Source: Alloalcanivorax xiamenensis
GTDB taxonomy: Bacteria; Pseudomonadota; Gammaproteobacteria; Pseudomonadales; Alcanivoracaceae
Length of the DNA: 64,000 nucleotides
Direction of reading: 5' to 3'
Assembly (NCBI RefSeq): GCF_009846745.1
Contig: NZ_AQPF01000001.1
Location: 62,001-126,000 of the forward strand
Of this stretch, positions 8,059 through 16,074 are shown one piece after another (position 1 is the stretch's first letter; each line of letters starts with the position of its first letter). Position numbers and translations under genes: made by a program. A model generated the notes under the pieces. That model was not told where the DNA came from, searched no databases, and saw only the letters and a program-made list of their open reading frames with translations.

Positions 8059-8982
8059 ATGAGCGACACCGTTATAGTCAACGAAGTGGGCCTGCGTGAT
8101 GGCCTGCAGAATCAGCCCGTCACCGTGGATACCGACACCAAGGCGCGATTGGCCCGCCTGCTGGTGGATGCCGGTGTCCGCTATCTTGAGCCGGTCAGCT
8201 TCGTCAGCCCGAAAGCGATCCCGCAGATGGCCGACGCCGCCGCGCTGACCCCCCGGTTACCGGCCGGCGAAGGGCTGCACTACACTGCCCTTGTGCCCAA
8301 TTTGAAAGGCTATCAACTGGCCCGGGATGCCGGTTACCGCACCGTTGCCCTGGTGCTGTCCACCACCGACACCTTCAACCAGCGCAATCTGAACATGACC
8401 CTGGAACAGGCCGCCGCCAGCTGCGAGAGCATCATCGCCGCCGCCCGCGAGGACGGCGTGGTCACCCGGACCTACATTTCCGGCGCTTTCGCTTGCCCTT
8501 ACGACGGCCCGGTGCCGGTCAGCCTGCCACAACAGCTGACCGGGCGCATGTTCGCCGCCGGCAGCGATGAGGTCGCCATCGCCGACACCATCGGCGCCGG
8601 CAACCCGAAGCAGATGAAGGACATCATGACGCCGCTGATCCGTGAATACGGTGCCAACAAGTTCTTTGTCCATTTACACGACACTCGCGGGCTGGCGGCG
8701 GCCATGGCCTGGGAGGCGGCGGACCTGGGTGTGCGCCGCTTCGACGCCTCGGTGGGCGGCCTCGGCGGCTGTCCGTTCGCGCCAGGCGCCACCGGCAATA
8801 TGGCCACCGAGGATCTGGTTTATTTACTCGAAAGCTGTGGCCTGAAAACCGGCATCGACATCCAGGGCCTGCGCGAAGTGGTGGCGCTGGCGGCGGAAGC
8901 GACCCAGCGGCCGCTGGGCGGGCGAATTCTGGAGTGGATGGCCTCACAGGAGAAGCGCGGCAAAACGCCCTGTCTTTGGTAA
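8059..8982 (+). CDS. Hydroxymethylglutaryl-CoA lyase family protein
   Basis: A 307-residue TIM-barrel lyase of the DRE-TIM family. HMG-CoA lyase splits 3-hydroxy-3-methylglutaryl-CoA to acetoacetate and acetyl-CoA at the end of leucine breakdown. Visible features are EVGLRDGLQNQ with Arg13 and Asp14, the metal-binding HLHDTRG, and the cysteine loop GGLGGCPFAPGATGN, which is diagnostic for this lyase branch. The gene stands alone, without the liu genes normally beside it, so a related lyase activity is possible. Confidence 0.88.
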   Translation: MSDTVIVNEVGLRDGLQNQPVTVDTDTKARLARLLVDAGVRYLEPVSFVSPKAIPQMADAAALTPRLPAGEGLHYTALVPNLKGYQLARDAGYRTVALVLSTTDTFNQRNLNMTLEQAAASCESIIAAAREDGVVTRTYISGAFACPYDGPVPVSLPQQLTGRMFAAGSDEVAIADTIGAGNPKQMKDIMTPLIREYGANKFFVHLHDTRGLAAAMAWEAADLGVRRFDASVGGLGGCPFAPGATGNMATEDLVYLLESCGLKTGIDIQGLREVVALAAEATQRPLGGRILEWMASQEKRGKTPCLW

Positions 8983-8995
8983 TCTTCTGGATTGA

Positions 8996-9041
8996 GGGGC
9001 CAATGTCCGCCATTTTCACCGAAAATGAGGAGATTGGCCCC
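8996..9041. terminator. Hairpin between convergent genes
   Basis: A 9-bp outer stem (GGGGCCAAT paired with ATTGGCCCC) contains an inner CATTTTC/GAAAATG stem. It lies between the convergent lyase and yggT genes. It lacks a clear T run, so termination is likely but not certain. Confidence 0.55.
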
Positions 9042-9058
9042 GAAAACACCAAAAACGT

Positions 9059-9607
9059 CTAGTGAAGCTGGAACAGGATCTTCAGCAGTTGCACCCCGAG
9101 CAACACGATCAGCGGACTTAAATCCAGCCCCCCCATATCCGGCAGCAGGCGCCGCGCCGGGGCCATGATCGGCTCGGTGATCTGCACGATGACCCGCACC
9201 ATCGGATTGTACGGATCCGGCGCGATCCAGCTCAGGATTACCCGGATCAACACCATCCAGAACACATAGTTGAGGATCAGCGACGCCAGCTCGCGCAGGG
9301 TGTAGATCAAGAGTTGCGGCCCCAGACCGGAGGGCAGGGAGCCGTAATGGATGGCACTGAGCACCAACACCTTGGCGATGATCAGGATCACCACCAACAC
9401 CAGCGAGGCAATGTCCAGCCCCCGCCAACCGGGGATGATCCGACGCAGCGGCGCCAGCAGGGGGTTGGTGGCGCGCAGCACGAACTGGGAAATCGGGTTG
9501 TAGAAGTCGGCCCGGGCCAGTTGCAGTACAAAGCGGGTCAGAACAATGAAAATGTAAATACTGAACGCCACATTGATCAGGAAGATCGCGGCACCCTGGG
9601 GGTTCAT
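9059..9607 (-). CDS. yggT: YggT family membrane protein
   Basis: A 182-residue inner-membrane protein built of two tandem YGGT domains, each with paired hydrophobic helices and the signature R(A/W)xxP(D/S)PYNP-like stretch (ADFYNPISQFVLRATNPLLA and APDPYNPMVRVIVQITEPI). The function is unsettled; links to osmotic stress and to cell division or chloroplast-like processes have been proposed. Start MNPQGA was chosen because the long upstream extension is rich in Pro/Arg and does not look like protein. It lies downstream of proC and yggS, a conserved neighbourhood. Confidence 0.88.
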   Translation of the reverse strand: MNPQGAAIFLINVAFSIYIFIVLTRFVLQLARADFYNPISQFVLRATNPLLAPLRRIIPGWRGLDIASLVLVVILIIAKVLVLSAIHYGSLPSGLGPQLLIYTLRELASLILNYVFWMVLIRVILSWIAPDPYNPMVRVIVQITEPIMAPARRLLPDMGGLDLSPLIVLLGVQLLKILFQLH

Positions 9608-9791
9608 AGGCTCTCCGGCGGTGTCATTTGGCGAAAGAGTATTGGGGCAAATCGGCGTGAATTCAAACCGGATCGGTGGGGGAGGGTGATTGGAAGGAGC
9701 CGGCACCCGAGATCGAGGGCGGGTCGCCGTTGCAGGAAACGCCCACGAGGGCAGTTGACAGCGGAAAAATAAAAACAGCTGATCTTTAGCC

Positions 9792-9869
9792 GCTGTGGGA
9801 AGCTTGCTTGCAAGCGAATATTGCAAACGCCTGAGCGGACCCTTCGCTTGCAAGCAAGCTTCCCACAGC
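9792..9869. repeat. REP-like inverted pair, copy A
   Basis: Two 27-base units (9792-9818 and 9843-9869) are perfect inverted copies of each other, separated by 24 bases. Each unit starts GCTGTGGGAAGC and ends GCGAA, with an internal palindrome TTGCTTGCAA. The same layout recurs at 21351-21420 and 45093-45162, and it resembles the Pseudomonas REP format. No REP-associated transposase is in the window. Confidence 0.85.
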
Positions 9870-10027
9870 CATCCCTGGCCAGTCGTAAATCACGCTGCGA
9901 AGCATGCTTCGGCGGAGGATCCTACACAGGCCGTGCCCGCCATCCGTGGCGCGACGCCGTGCCGGTTGGAAAGCCCGGCCTGGCCATCCATGGCCAGTCG
10001 TAAACCGAGCTGCGAAGCATGCTTCGG
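9870..10027. repeat. Two 43-base direct repeats with palindromic cores
   Basis: Copies at 9870-9912 and 9985-10027 differ at only a few positions. Each includes CTGGCCAGTCGTAAA or a close variant and ends with the perfect palindrome CGAAGCATGCTTCG. The second copy also forms the inner part of a longer hairpin that runs into the proC stop codon. Confidence 0.8.
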
Positions 10028-10037
10028 TCTCGGTTTA
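10001..10037 (-). terminator. Hairpin overlapping the proC stop codon
   Basis: TAAACCGAG (10001-10009) pairs with CTCGGTTTA (10029-10037) around the palindrome CGAAGCATGCTTCG. The stop codon of proC lies inside the stem. It could act as a transcript end or stability element; there is no strong T run. Confidence 0.45.
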
Positions 10038-10847
10038 CCCAGCCAGCTCTTCGGAGCGTTCGCGGGCGGCGGCGACGGCGGCCTGGACGTGCTCACGGAA
10101 GCCGGCTTCCTCGAAGACTTCCAGGGCGGCGGCGGTGGTGCCGCCAGGGCTGGTGACGCGCTGGCGCAGCACATCCGGGCCCACCTCGCTGGTGATCGCC
10201 AGTTGCGACGCGCCCCAGGCGGTCTGCAGCACCAATTGGCGAGCGGTGGCGGCATCCAGGCCCTGGGCCTTGGCGGCGTCGATCAGCGCTTCCATCAACA
10301 GGAAGAAATAGGCCGGACCGGAACCGGAAACGGCGGTCACCGCGTCCAGCGCCTGTTCGTTATCAAACCAGAAGGTAAGGCCCACCGCCCCCAATACCTG
10401 GGCAGCCAGGGCTTTCTGGCCGTCATCCACGCCCTCGGCGGCATACAGACCGGTGGCCCCGGCCTGCACCAGTGCCGGCGTATTCGGCATGCAGCGCACG
10501 ATGGGCACTTCCTCACCGAGCCAGGCACGCAGGTTCGCCACCGTGACACCCGCGGCGATGGAAATCACCAGTGGTCGCCGTTCCGCCACCACCGAACGCA
10601 AATCAGCGCATACCGATGCCATCATCTGCGGCTTCACCGACAGCACCAGGGCATCCACTCGCTGGGCCACTTCCAGGTTCTCCGTGGCCACGTGGACACG
10701 GTGCTGCTGGGACACTTCGTCGAGCCGATCCCGGGAGGGGTCGCTCATCCAAATACGGGCGGGGCGAATGCCCTTGGCGATCATGCCTCCGGCCAGGCTG
10801 GTGGCCATGTTGCCGGCGCCGATGAATCCGATTAGCTGTTGTGCCAT
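10035..10847 (-). CDS. proC: Pyrroline-5-carboxylate reductase
   Basis: A 270-residue cytosolic enzyme for the last step of proline synthesis, reducing pyrroline-5-carboxylate with NAD(P)H. The N-terminal Rossmann motif GFIGAGNMATSLAGG, the middle RCMPNTPALV, and the C-terminal dimer-domain signature SGSGPAYFFLLMEA and SPGGTTAAAL are all present. The start MAQQLIGF follows AAGGA; an in-frame extension of 12 residues would overlap yggS by 4 bases. It is probably transcribed with yggS. Confidence 0.96.
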   Translation of the reverse strand: MAQQLIGFIGAGNMATSLAGGMIAKGIRPARIWMSDPSRDRLDEVSQQHRVHVATENLEVAQRVDALVLSVKPQMMASVCADLRSVVAERRPLVISIAAGVTVANLRAWLGEEVPIVRCMPNTPALVQAGATGLYAAEGVDDGQKALAAQVLGAVGLTFWFDNEQALDAVTAVSGSGPAYFFLLMEALIDAAKAQGLDAATARQLVLQTAWGASQLAITSEVGPDVLRQRVTSPGGTTAAALEVFEEAGFREHVQAAVAAARERSEELAG

Positions 10848-10879
10848 GCGTTCCTTCCCATGTTCAGATCCCGCCGTGG

Positions 10880-11584
10880 TCATACCGCGGGATTACTCGC
10901 CTTGGGCGGGCGCGGACCGAACAGGGCGGTGCCCAGGCGCACGATGGTGGCGCCTTCATCGATCGCCACCGGATAGTCCGCGCTCATGCCCATGGAAAGC
11001 GTATCAAGGGCCGGCATTGTATTGCGCAATTGTGACAGTGTCATGGCGAGTCGACGAAAGGCATCCCGGCCACCATCGGCGGCGTCCGCCTGGGGAATCG
11101 CCATCAGGCCGCGCAAGCGCAGGCGCGGCCATTGCTGGAAACGGGCGGCGAGGGCGGGGACGTCCACCAATGCCACGCCGCTTTTGCTGTCTTCCTCATC
11201 CACATTCACCTGAATGCAAACATTCAATGGCGCCAGCCCTTCGGGACGCTGAGCATTCAGGCGTTCGGCGATCCGGGCCCGGTCCACGGAGTGCACCCAC
11301 TGAAAATGGGCAGCGATGTCACGGGTCTTGTTGGACTGGATCGGTCCGATGAAATGCCAGGTCAGCCGCCGATCCGCCAGTGCCCGGATCTTGTCCAGCG
11401 CTTCCCGCAGATAGTTCTCGCCAAAGTCGCGCTGGCCCTGATCCGCCAGCGCGGCCACATCCCCGGCCGATCGTGTCTTGCTGACCGCCAGCAGGGTCAC
11501 CCGCGCGGGATCCCTTCCGGATCGGCGGCAAGCGTCGTCAATTCGTGCGCGAATCGAGGTATATGGTGTTTCACTGTGCTTCAT
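10880..11584 (-). CDS. yggS: PLP homeostasis protein YggS family
   Basis: A 234-residue pyridoxal-phosphate-binding protein with an alanine-racemase-like N-terminal fold. The PLP lysine is Lys36 in LLAVSKT; other conserved blocks are FGENYLREA, HFIGPIQSNKT and LSMGMSADYPVAI. It has no known catalysis and buffers cellular PLP and amino-acid pools. It is divergent from pilT and upstream of proC, the arrangement common in gammaproteobacteria. Confidence 0.95.
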   Translation of the reverse strand: MKHSETPYTSIRARIDDACRRSGRDPARVTLLAVSKTRSAGDVAALADQGQRDFGENYLREALDKIRALADRRLTWHFIGPIQSNKTRDIAAHFQWVHSVDRARIAERLNAQRPEGLAPLNVCIQVNVDEEDSKSGVALVDVPALAARFQQWPRLRLRGLMAIPQADAADGGRDAFRRLAMTLSQLRNTMPALDTLSMGMSADYPVAIDEGATIVRLGTALFGPRPPKASNPAV

Positions 11585-11702
11585 GATTGAACGGTGGGCA
11601 TCCAGAGGTTAGTTTATGGCTGATACTTTTTACTGAGTGTCTCGGTCATCGGGTTTTCGGGGGGCGGCCGGGACGAATTACACAACACTATATAAGCAAC
11701 CC

Positions 11703-12737
11703 ATGGATATCACCGAATTGCTCGCCTTCAGCGCCAAGAACGGCGCTTCGGATCTGCACCTGTCCGCCGGCCTGCCGCCGATGATTCGGGTGGACGGCGA
11801 TGTGCGCCGTATCAATCTGCCACCCATGGAGCACAAGGAGGTGCACTCGCTGATCTACGAGATCATGAACGACAAGCAGCGCAAGGACTACGAGGAGTTC
11901 CTGGAAACCGACTTCTCCTTCGATGTGCCCAGCGTGGCTCGTTTCCGGGTCAACGCCTTCAATCAGAACCGGGGTGCCGGCGCCGTATTCCGGACCATTC
12001 CCTCCAAGGTGCTGAGCATGGAGGAACTGGGCATGGGCAAGGTATTCCAGAACATCGCCTCGCTGCCACGGGGCATCGTGTTGGTTACCGGCCCCACCGG
12101 CTCCGGTAAATCCACCACGCTGGCGGCGATGATGGACTACATCAATAACACTCGCCACGAGCACATCCTCACCATCGAGGACCCGATTGAATTCGTCCAT
12201 GAATCCAAGAAATGCCTGGTCAACCAGCGGGAAGTGCACCGGGACACCCACGGCTTCGCCGAAGCTCTGCGCTCGGCACTGCGGGAGGACCCGGACATCA
12301 TTCTGGTGGGGGAGATGCGGGACCTGGAGACCATCCGGCTGGCGCTGACCGCCGCCGAAACCGGCCACCTGGTGTTCGGCACCCTGCACACCACCAGTGC
12401 CGCCAAGACCATCGACCGGGTGGTGGATGTGTTTCCCGCCGAGGAGAAAGCCATGGTCCGTTCCATGCTCTCCGAGTCCCTGCAGGCGGTGGTATCGCAA
12501 ACGTTGATGAAGAAAAACGGCGGCGGCCGGGTAGCGGCCCACGAAATCATGATCGGCACCCCGGCGATTCGCAACCTGATTCGCGAGGACAAGGTGGCGC
12601 AAATGTATTCGGCGATCCAGACCGGCGCCTCGGTGGGCATGCAGACCCTGGATCAATGTCTGCAAGGGCTGGTGCAGCGGGGCCTGGTAGCCCGCGAGGT
12701 GGCCCGGGAAAAAGCCAAGAGCCCGGACTCAATCTGA
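11703..12737 (+). CDS. pilT: Type IV pilus retraction ATPase PilT
   Basis: A 344-residue hexameric motor that depolymerises type IV pili and so drives twitching motility. Walker A is GPTGSGKST at residues 130-138; the Asp box, Walker B region and His box (HLVFGTLHT) follow, and the C-terminal AIRNLIRE motif typical of PilT is intact. Start MDITELLAF gives the usual PilT length. pilU follows after 18 bases, so the two are co-transcribed. Confidence 0.97.
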   Translation: MDITELLAFSAKNGASDLHLSAGLPPMIRVDGDVRRINLPPMEHKEVHSLIYEIMNDKQRKDYEEFLETDFSFDVPSVARFRVNAFNQNRGAGAVFRTIPSKVLSMEELGMGKVFQNIASLPRGIVLVTGPTGSGKSTTLAAMMDYINNTRHEHILTIEDPIEFVHESKKCLVNQREVHRDTHGFAEALRSALREDPDIILVGEMRDLETIRLALTAAETGHLVFGTLHTTSAAKTIDRVVDVFPAEEKAMVRSMLSESLQAVVSQTLMKKNGGGRVAAHEIMIGTPAIRNLIREDKVAQMYSAIQTGASVGMQTLDQCLQGLVQRGLVAREVAREKAKSPDSI

Positions 12738-12755
12738 ACACAGCGGTGAGCGCTC

Positions 12756-13877
12756 ATGGAATTTGAAGACCTGCTTAAACTGATGGTGCAAAAAGACGGT
12801 TCGGACCTGTTCATCACCGCCGGCGTCCCGCCCAGCATGAAAGTCCACGGCAAAGTCGTGCCGGTCACCCGCAACGCCCTGACCCCGGACATGACCCGGG
12901 ATCTGGTGTTCGGTGTGATGTCGGAAAAACAGCGCAAGGAATTCGTCGACCAACACGAATGCAATTTCGCCCTGTCCTCCCGGGGCATCGGCCGCTTCCG
13001 CGTTTCCGCCTTCTACCAACGCAATCTGGTGGGCATGGTATTGCGGCGCATCGAGACCAAGATCCCCGATGCGGACGAACTGCGGCTGCCGCCGATCATC
13101 AAGGACCTGGCGATGACCAAGCGCGGCCTGGTGATCTTCGTTGGCGCCACCGGCACCGGGAAATCCACCTCGCTGGCGTCGATGATCGGGCACCGCAACC
13201 GCAATTCCAAAGGCCACATCATCTCCATCGAGGATCCGATCGAGTTCATCCACCAGCACCAGGGCTGCATTGTCACGCAACGGGAGGTGGGCCTGGATAC
13301 GGACAGTTTCGAGATCGCCCTCAAGAACACGCTGCGACAGGCGCCGGACGTGATTCTGATCGGTGAGATCCGCAGCCGCGAAGTGATGGATTACGCCATC
13401 GCCTTCGCCGAAACCGGCCACCTGTGTCTGGCCACCCTGCACGCCAACAACGCCAACCAGGCTCTGGACCGGATCATTCACTTCTTCCCGGCCGACCGTC
13501 ACCGACAGCTATGGATGGACCTCTCCCTGAACCTGCGCGGCATCGTCGCCCAGCAACTGATCCCGACTCCGGACGGCAAGGGCCGCCGCGCCGCCATTGA
13601 GGTGCTGCTGAACACGCCACTGGTGGCGGACCACATCCGTAAAGGTGAAGTGCATTTGCTCAAGGCGCTGATGGGTAAGTCCCGGGAGCAGGGCATGCAG
13701 ACTTTCGATCAGGCCCTCTATGATCTTTATGACGCCGGCGAAATCACTTACGAGGACGCGATTGCCCACGCCGACTCTCCCAACGACCTGCGTCTGATGA
13801 TCAAGCTCGCCAATGAAACCGATGCCTCCAGCCTGGACCACGCCACCCGTGGCCTGAGCATTGAGGACTCGGACTGA
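12756..13877 (+). CDS. pilU: PilT-like retraction ATPase PilU
   Basis: A 373-residue PilT paralogue that assists pilus retraction under load. It has Walker A GATGTGKST, IISIEDPIEF, VILIGEIR and the His box HLCLATLHA. It is longer than PilT at the C-terminus (about 30 residues, ending STEDSD-like: GLSIEDSD), as PilU proteins are. It belongs to the pilTU operon; a degenerate REP-like tract lies downstream. Confidence 0.95.
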   Translation: MEFEDLLKLMVQKDGSDLFITAGVPPSMKVHGKVVPVTRNALTPDMTRDLVFGVMSEKQRKEFVDQHECNFALSSRGIGRFRVSAFYQRNLVGMVLRRIETKIPDADELRLPPIIKDLAMTKRGLVIFVGATGTGKSTSLASMIGHRNRNSKGHIISIEDPIEFIHQHQGCIVTQREVGLDTDSFEIALKNTLRQAPDVILIGEIRSREVMDYAIAFAETGHLCLATLHANNANQALDRIIHFFPADRHRQLWMDLSLNLRGIVAQQLIPTPDGKGRRAAIEVLLNTPLVADHIRKGEVHLLKALMGKSREQGMQTFDQALYDLYDAGEITYEDAIAHADSPNDLRLMIKLANETDASSLDHATRGLSIEDSD

Positions 13878-14153
13878 TTTTTCCTGCCTCGGCGGCGCCA
13901 TCTTCGCTGGCACGCTTACACGCGACACGCTACCACGCCTATCGCGGCTCGTGAGCCGCTTCCACAGTGATGGACTCCGTAGTTCTGTGGGAGCGCTGGG
14001 CGTGCCTGCGTGTTGCGTGCCAGCGAATTGTGCGACAGCCGCGTTCTTCCTACTTTTATTTCAGCCTGGGCTGACAGCCAGCCCGGGCTCTTCATGACAT
14101 CCTCGTGGTGCTGCCCTTTCCATTATTGACATCCATCACGTGACACGCTACAA
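13878..14153. other. Non-coding gap downstream of pilU
   Basis: The gap contains a degraded REP-like stretch near 13985-14030 (CTGTGGGAGCGCTGG then GCCAGCGAAT). It also has an 11-bp imperfect hairpin near 14066-14092 (AGCCTGGGCTG and CAGCCCGGGCT) that may end the pilTU transcript. The higBA promoter should lie near 14100-14150. Confidence 0.5.
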
Positions 14154-14438
14154 ATGATTCTGACCTTCGCCGATAAACGAACCCGGACATTGTTCAAACA
14201 AGGCCGGGGCCCGGGTCTGCCTCCGGATATCGCCCGGCGGGCCGTGCGGAAGCTGGATTATATCCACTTCGCCAGCACGCTTTTGGATCTGGCGGTACCA
14301 GCGGGCAACCGGTTGCATGCCCTCAAAGGCAATCGCCAGGGGCAACACGCCATACGCATCAACGATCAATGGCGTATTTGTTTCCGCTTCCGTGATGGTG
14401 ATGCGTTCGAGGTGGAGGTTTGTGATTATCACGATTGA
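14154..14438 (+). CDS. higB: HigB-type toxin (RelE/ParE superfamily)
   Basis: A 94-residue mRNA-interferase-like toxin of the plasmid-maintenance killer family. Family features include LHALKGNRQGQHAIRINDQWRI-type core (residues about 55-76), with the conserved Gly, Arg and Trp of HigB, and a short acidic C-terminus. Such toxins cut mRNA on the ribosome. The antitoxin gene follows 22 bases later, the reversed order typical of higBA. Activity is inferred from family. Confidence 0.88.
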   Translation: MILTFADKRTRTLFKQGRGPGLPPDIARRAVRKLDYIHFASTLLDLAVPAGNRLHALKGNRQGQHAIRINDQWRICFRFRDGDAFEVEVCDYHD

Positions 14439-14460
14439 TCAACGAGTCAGGGGAAATCTC

Positions 14461-14775
14461 ATGACGCCGGAAAGTCTGTCGGGTCTGAAACGCCGTCCCA
14501 CCCATCCTGGCGAGATGCTGCGCGAGGATTTCATGCCCGATTACCAGCTCACCGTGACCCGCCTGGCCACGGCGGTGGGCGTGTCCCGTCAGTCCATCAA
14601 TGAGCTGCTGCGGGAGCGGCGCGCACTGAGCCCGGAAATGGCGCTGCGGCTGGCGCGCTTGTTCGGCAACTCACCGGAGTTCTGGCTCAACGCCCAGCGC
14701 GCGGTGGATTTATGGGACGCCGCCAAAGCCATTGGCAAGGACGTGGCGCGGATCAAACCCTTGAGTGCGGCCTGA
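14461..14775 (+). CDS. higA: HigA-type antitoxin
   Basis: A 104-residue helix-turn-helix antitoxin. The HTH is in TRLATAVGVSRQSINELL, followed by the family block RRALSPEMALRLARLFGNSP. It is expected to bind and neutralise the toxin and repress the operon. The ATG at 14461 follows AGGGGAA; a longer frame reaching back into higB is not supported. Confidence 0.9.
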   Translation: MTPESLSGLKRRPTHPGEMLREDFMPDYQLTVTRLATAVGVSRQSINELLRERRALSPEMALRLARLFGNSPEFWLNAQRAVDLWDAAKAIGKDVARIKPLSAA

Positions 14776-14828
14776 TGCGCCACAAGGGCAGACGCCATGA
14801 ACGGCGGGCTATGAAGAATCAAGCAGAG

Positions 14829-14850
14829 AAGCCCCGCCGAAGCGGGGCTT
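14829..14850. terminator. Hairpin between higA and pirin
   Basis: AAGCCCCGC and GCGGGGCTT form a perfect 9-bp stem with a CGAA loop. It lies between convergent higA and pirin genes and may end either transcript. Following T runs are weak. Confidence 0.6.
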
Positions 14851-14862
14851 GGGGTATCGGCC

Positions 14863-15717
14863 TCAGACCGGTTCGGTGAGAGTCCCGTTGCGATAATCCT
14901 GCAGGGCCTGCTCCAGCTCCTCCTGCGTGTTCATCACAAAAGGGCCGTATTGGGCCACCGGTTCGCCCAGCGGCCGGCCCGCCAGCAGCAACAAGCGGGC
15001 GCCGTCCCGCCCGGCCACCAGAGAGACCTGGTCACCGTTGGTAAGCACCGCGACGTGATCCACCGGCACCGCGTCTTCCGCCACCGTCACCGCGCCTTCG
15101 AACAGATACAGGAAGGCGTTGTAGCCCGGCGTCAGCGGTACCGTGACGCTCTCGCCGGGACGCAAGATCACATCCAGGTAGAGCGGATCGGTACTGCCGC
15201 CGTGCACCGGCGCGGTGAGCGACTCACCGGCAAGGCCCAGTTTCCCGGCAATCGCCTTGATCTGTCCGCCCGTCGGCAGATCCAGCCGGGGTATTTCGCG
15301 ATCATGGATATCGCGATAGCCGGCGGGTTTCATTTTTTCCGCCGCCGGCAGGTTGATCCACAGCTGGAACCCTCGCAGCAGGCCGTCTTCCTGCTGAGGC
15401 ATTTCCTCATGGATGATGCCACGGCCGGCGGTCATCCACTGCACACCGCCCTGTTGCAGATCACCCTCGTTGCCCAGGTGATCGCGGTGGCGCATGTGGC
15501 CTTCCACCAGGTAGGTGACGGTCTCGAATCCCCGATGAGGGTGGGGCGGAAAACCGGCAATATAGTCGTCCGGATTCTCAGAGGAAAACGCATCCAGCAT
15601 CAGGAACGGATCCAGACGCACCGCCGGGTTTTGACCCAGGGCGCGCTTGAGCCGCACGCCGGCGCCATCGGAGGTTTCCAAAGCCCGGATGGTATGCAGC
15701 ACTTGCCTGTCTTTCAT
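14863..15717 (-). CDS. Pirin family protein
   Basis: A 284-residue bicupin of the pirin family. The N-terminal cupin carries the metal ligands in PPHPHRGFETVTYL and GGVQWMTAGRGIIHEE; the C-terminal cupin follows. Some pirins are quercetin dioxygenases and others bind regulators, so the role is open. Start MKDRQVLH follows a strong AGGAGG. The upstream in-frame extension falls inside the inverted-repeat island and is not real coding sequence. Confidence 0.9.
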   Translation of the reverse strand: MKDRQVLHTIRALETSDGAGVRLKRALGQNPAVRLDPFLMLDAFSSENPDDYIAGFPPHPHRGFETVTYLVEGHMRHRDHLGNEGDLQQGGVQWMTAGRGIIHEEMPQQEDGLLRGFQLWINLPAAEKMKPAGYRDIHDREIPRLDLPTGGQIKAIAGKLGLAGESLTAPVHGGSTDPLYLDVILRPGESVTVPLTPGYNAFLYLFEGAVTVAEDAVPVDHVAVLTNGDQVSLVAGRDGARLLLLAGRPLGEPVAQYGPFVMNTQEELEQALQDYRNGTLTEPV

Positions 15718-15743
15718 GTTTCCTCCTCGCCCCTCGGGGCTGT

Positions 15744-16060
15744 AGAGCCTGTTCATGATCTTTACGCCGCCGCGCCGGAGTTCCCTTCTCACCTGGTAGA
15801 AAGTGTCATCAGGCCGTGATTCCGATTGTGCGGTGTAGTCAATCTACATAAACAAGCGTAATTGCGGCCTGATGGCACTCTCCACCCAAAGAAAGTGGAC
15901 CCGGCCCTTCGGGTTGCGCTGAAAAATACCCGGAGGGCACAGGGCCGCCAGAGGACGCTGCGGCCTTTGACTTTGGACCCACCAGAGCCTGCAGTCCGCA
16001 ACGTCCTCTGGCGGCTTTTTCAGCAGCAACGCGGTGGTGTAAAGATCATGAACAGGCTCT
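15744..16060. repeat. 317-base island of nested inverted repeats
   Basis: Outer arms of 31 bases (15744-15774 and 16030-16060) match at 29 positions. Inside is a 20-base pair (15802-15821 and 15860-15879, 17 matches). A third 20-base pair (15944-15963 and 15996-16015, 19 matches) is followed by TTTTT on the plus strand. It lies between pirin and the hydroquinone reductase gene and fills almost the whole 357-base gap. It could be a miniature inverted-repeat element or a structured RNA; no target-site duplication was seen. Confidence 0.75.
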
Positions 16061-16074
16061 CATGACGCCCAGGA

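Larger units (their letters stand above)
9608..10034. other. Repeat-rich gap between yggT and proC
   Basis: This 427-base non-coding stretch has an inverted pair of REP-like units, two 43-base direct repeats and several smaller palindromes. No open frame in it looks like protein. The yggT promoter may lie at its left end. Confidence 0.7.

Noticed and set aside
9608..10034. CRISPR array from closely spaced palindromic repeats
   Set aside because: Only two direct repeats with no regular spacers and no cas genes; they fit REP-like and other palindromic elements.
11688..12665. Long open frame antisense to pilT (325 codons)
   Set aside because: It is His- and Gly-rich as expected for reverse reading of a GC-rich gene, and it overlaps a strongly supported gene.
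15744..16060. Insertion sequence or prophage remnant
   Set aside because: No transposase-like frame inside; only inverted repeats are present, so it was recorded as a repeat island.
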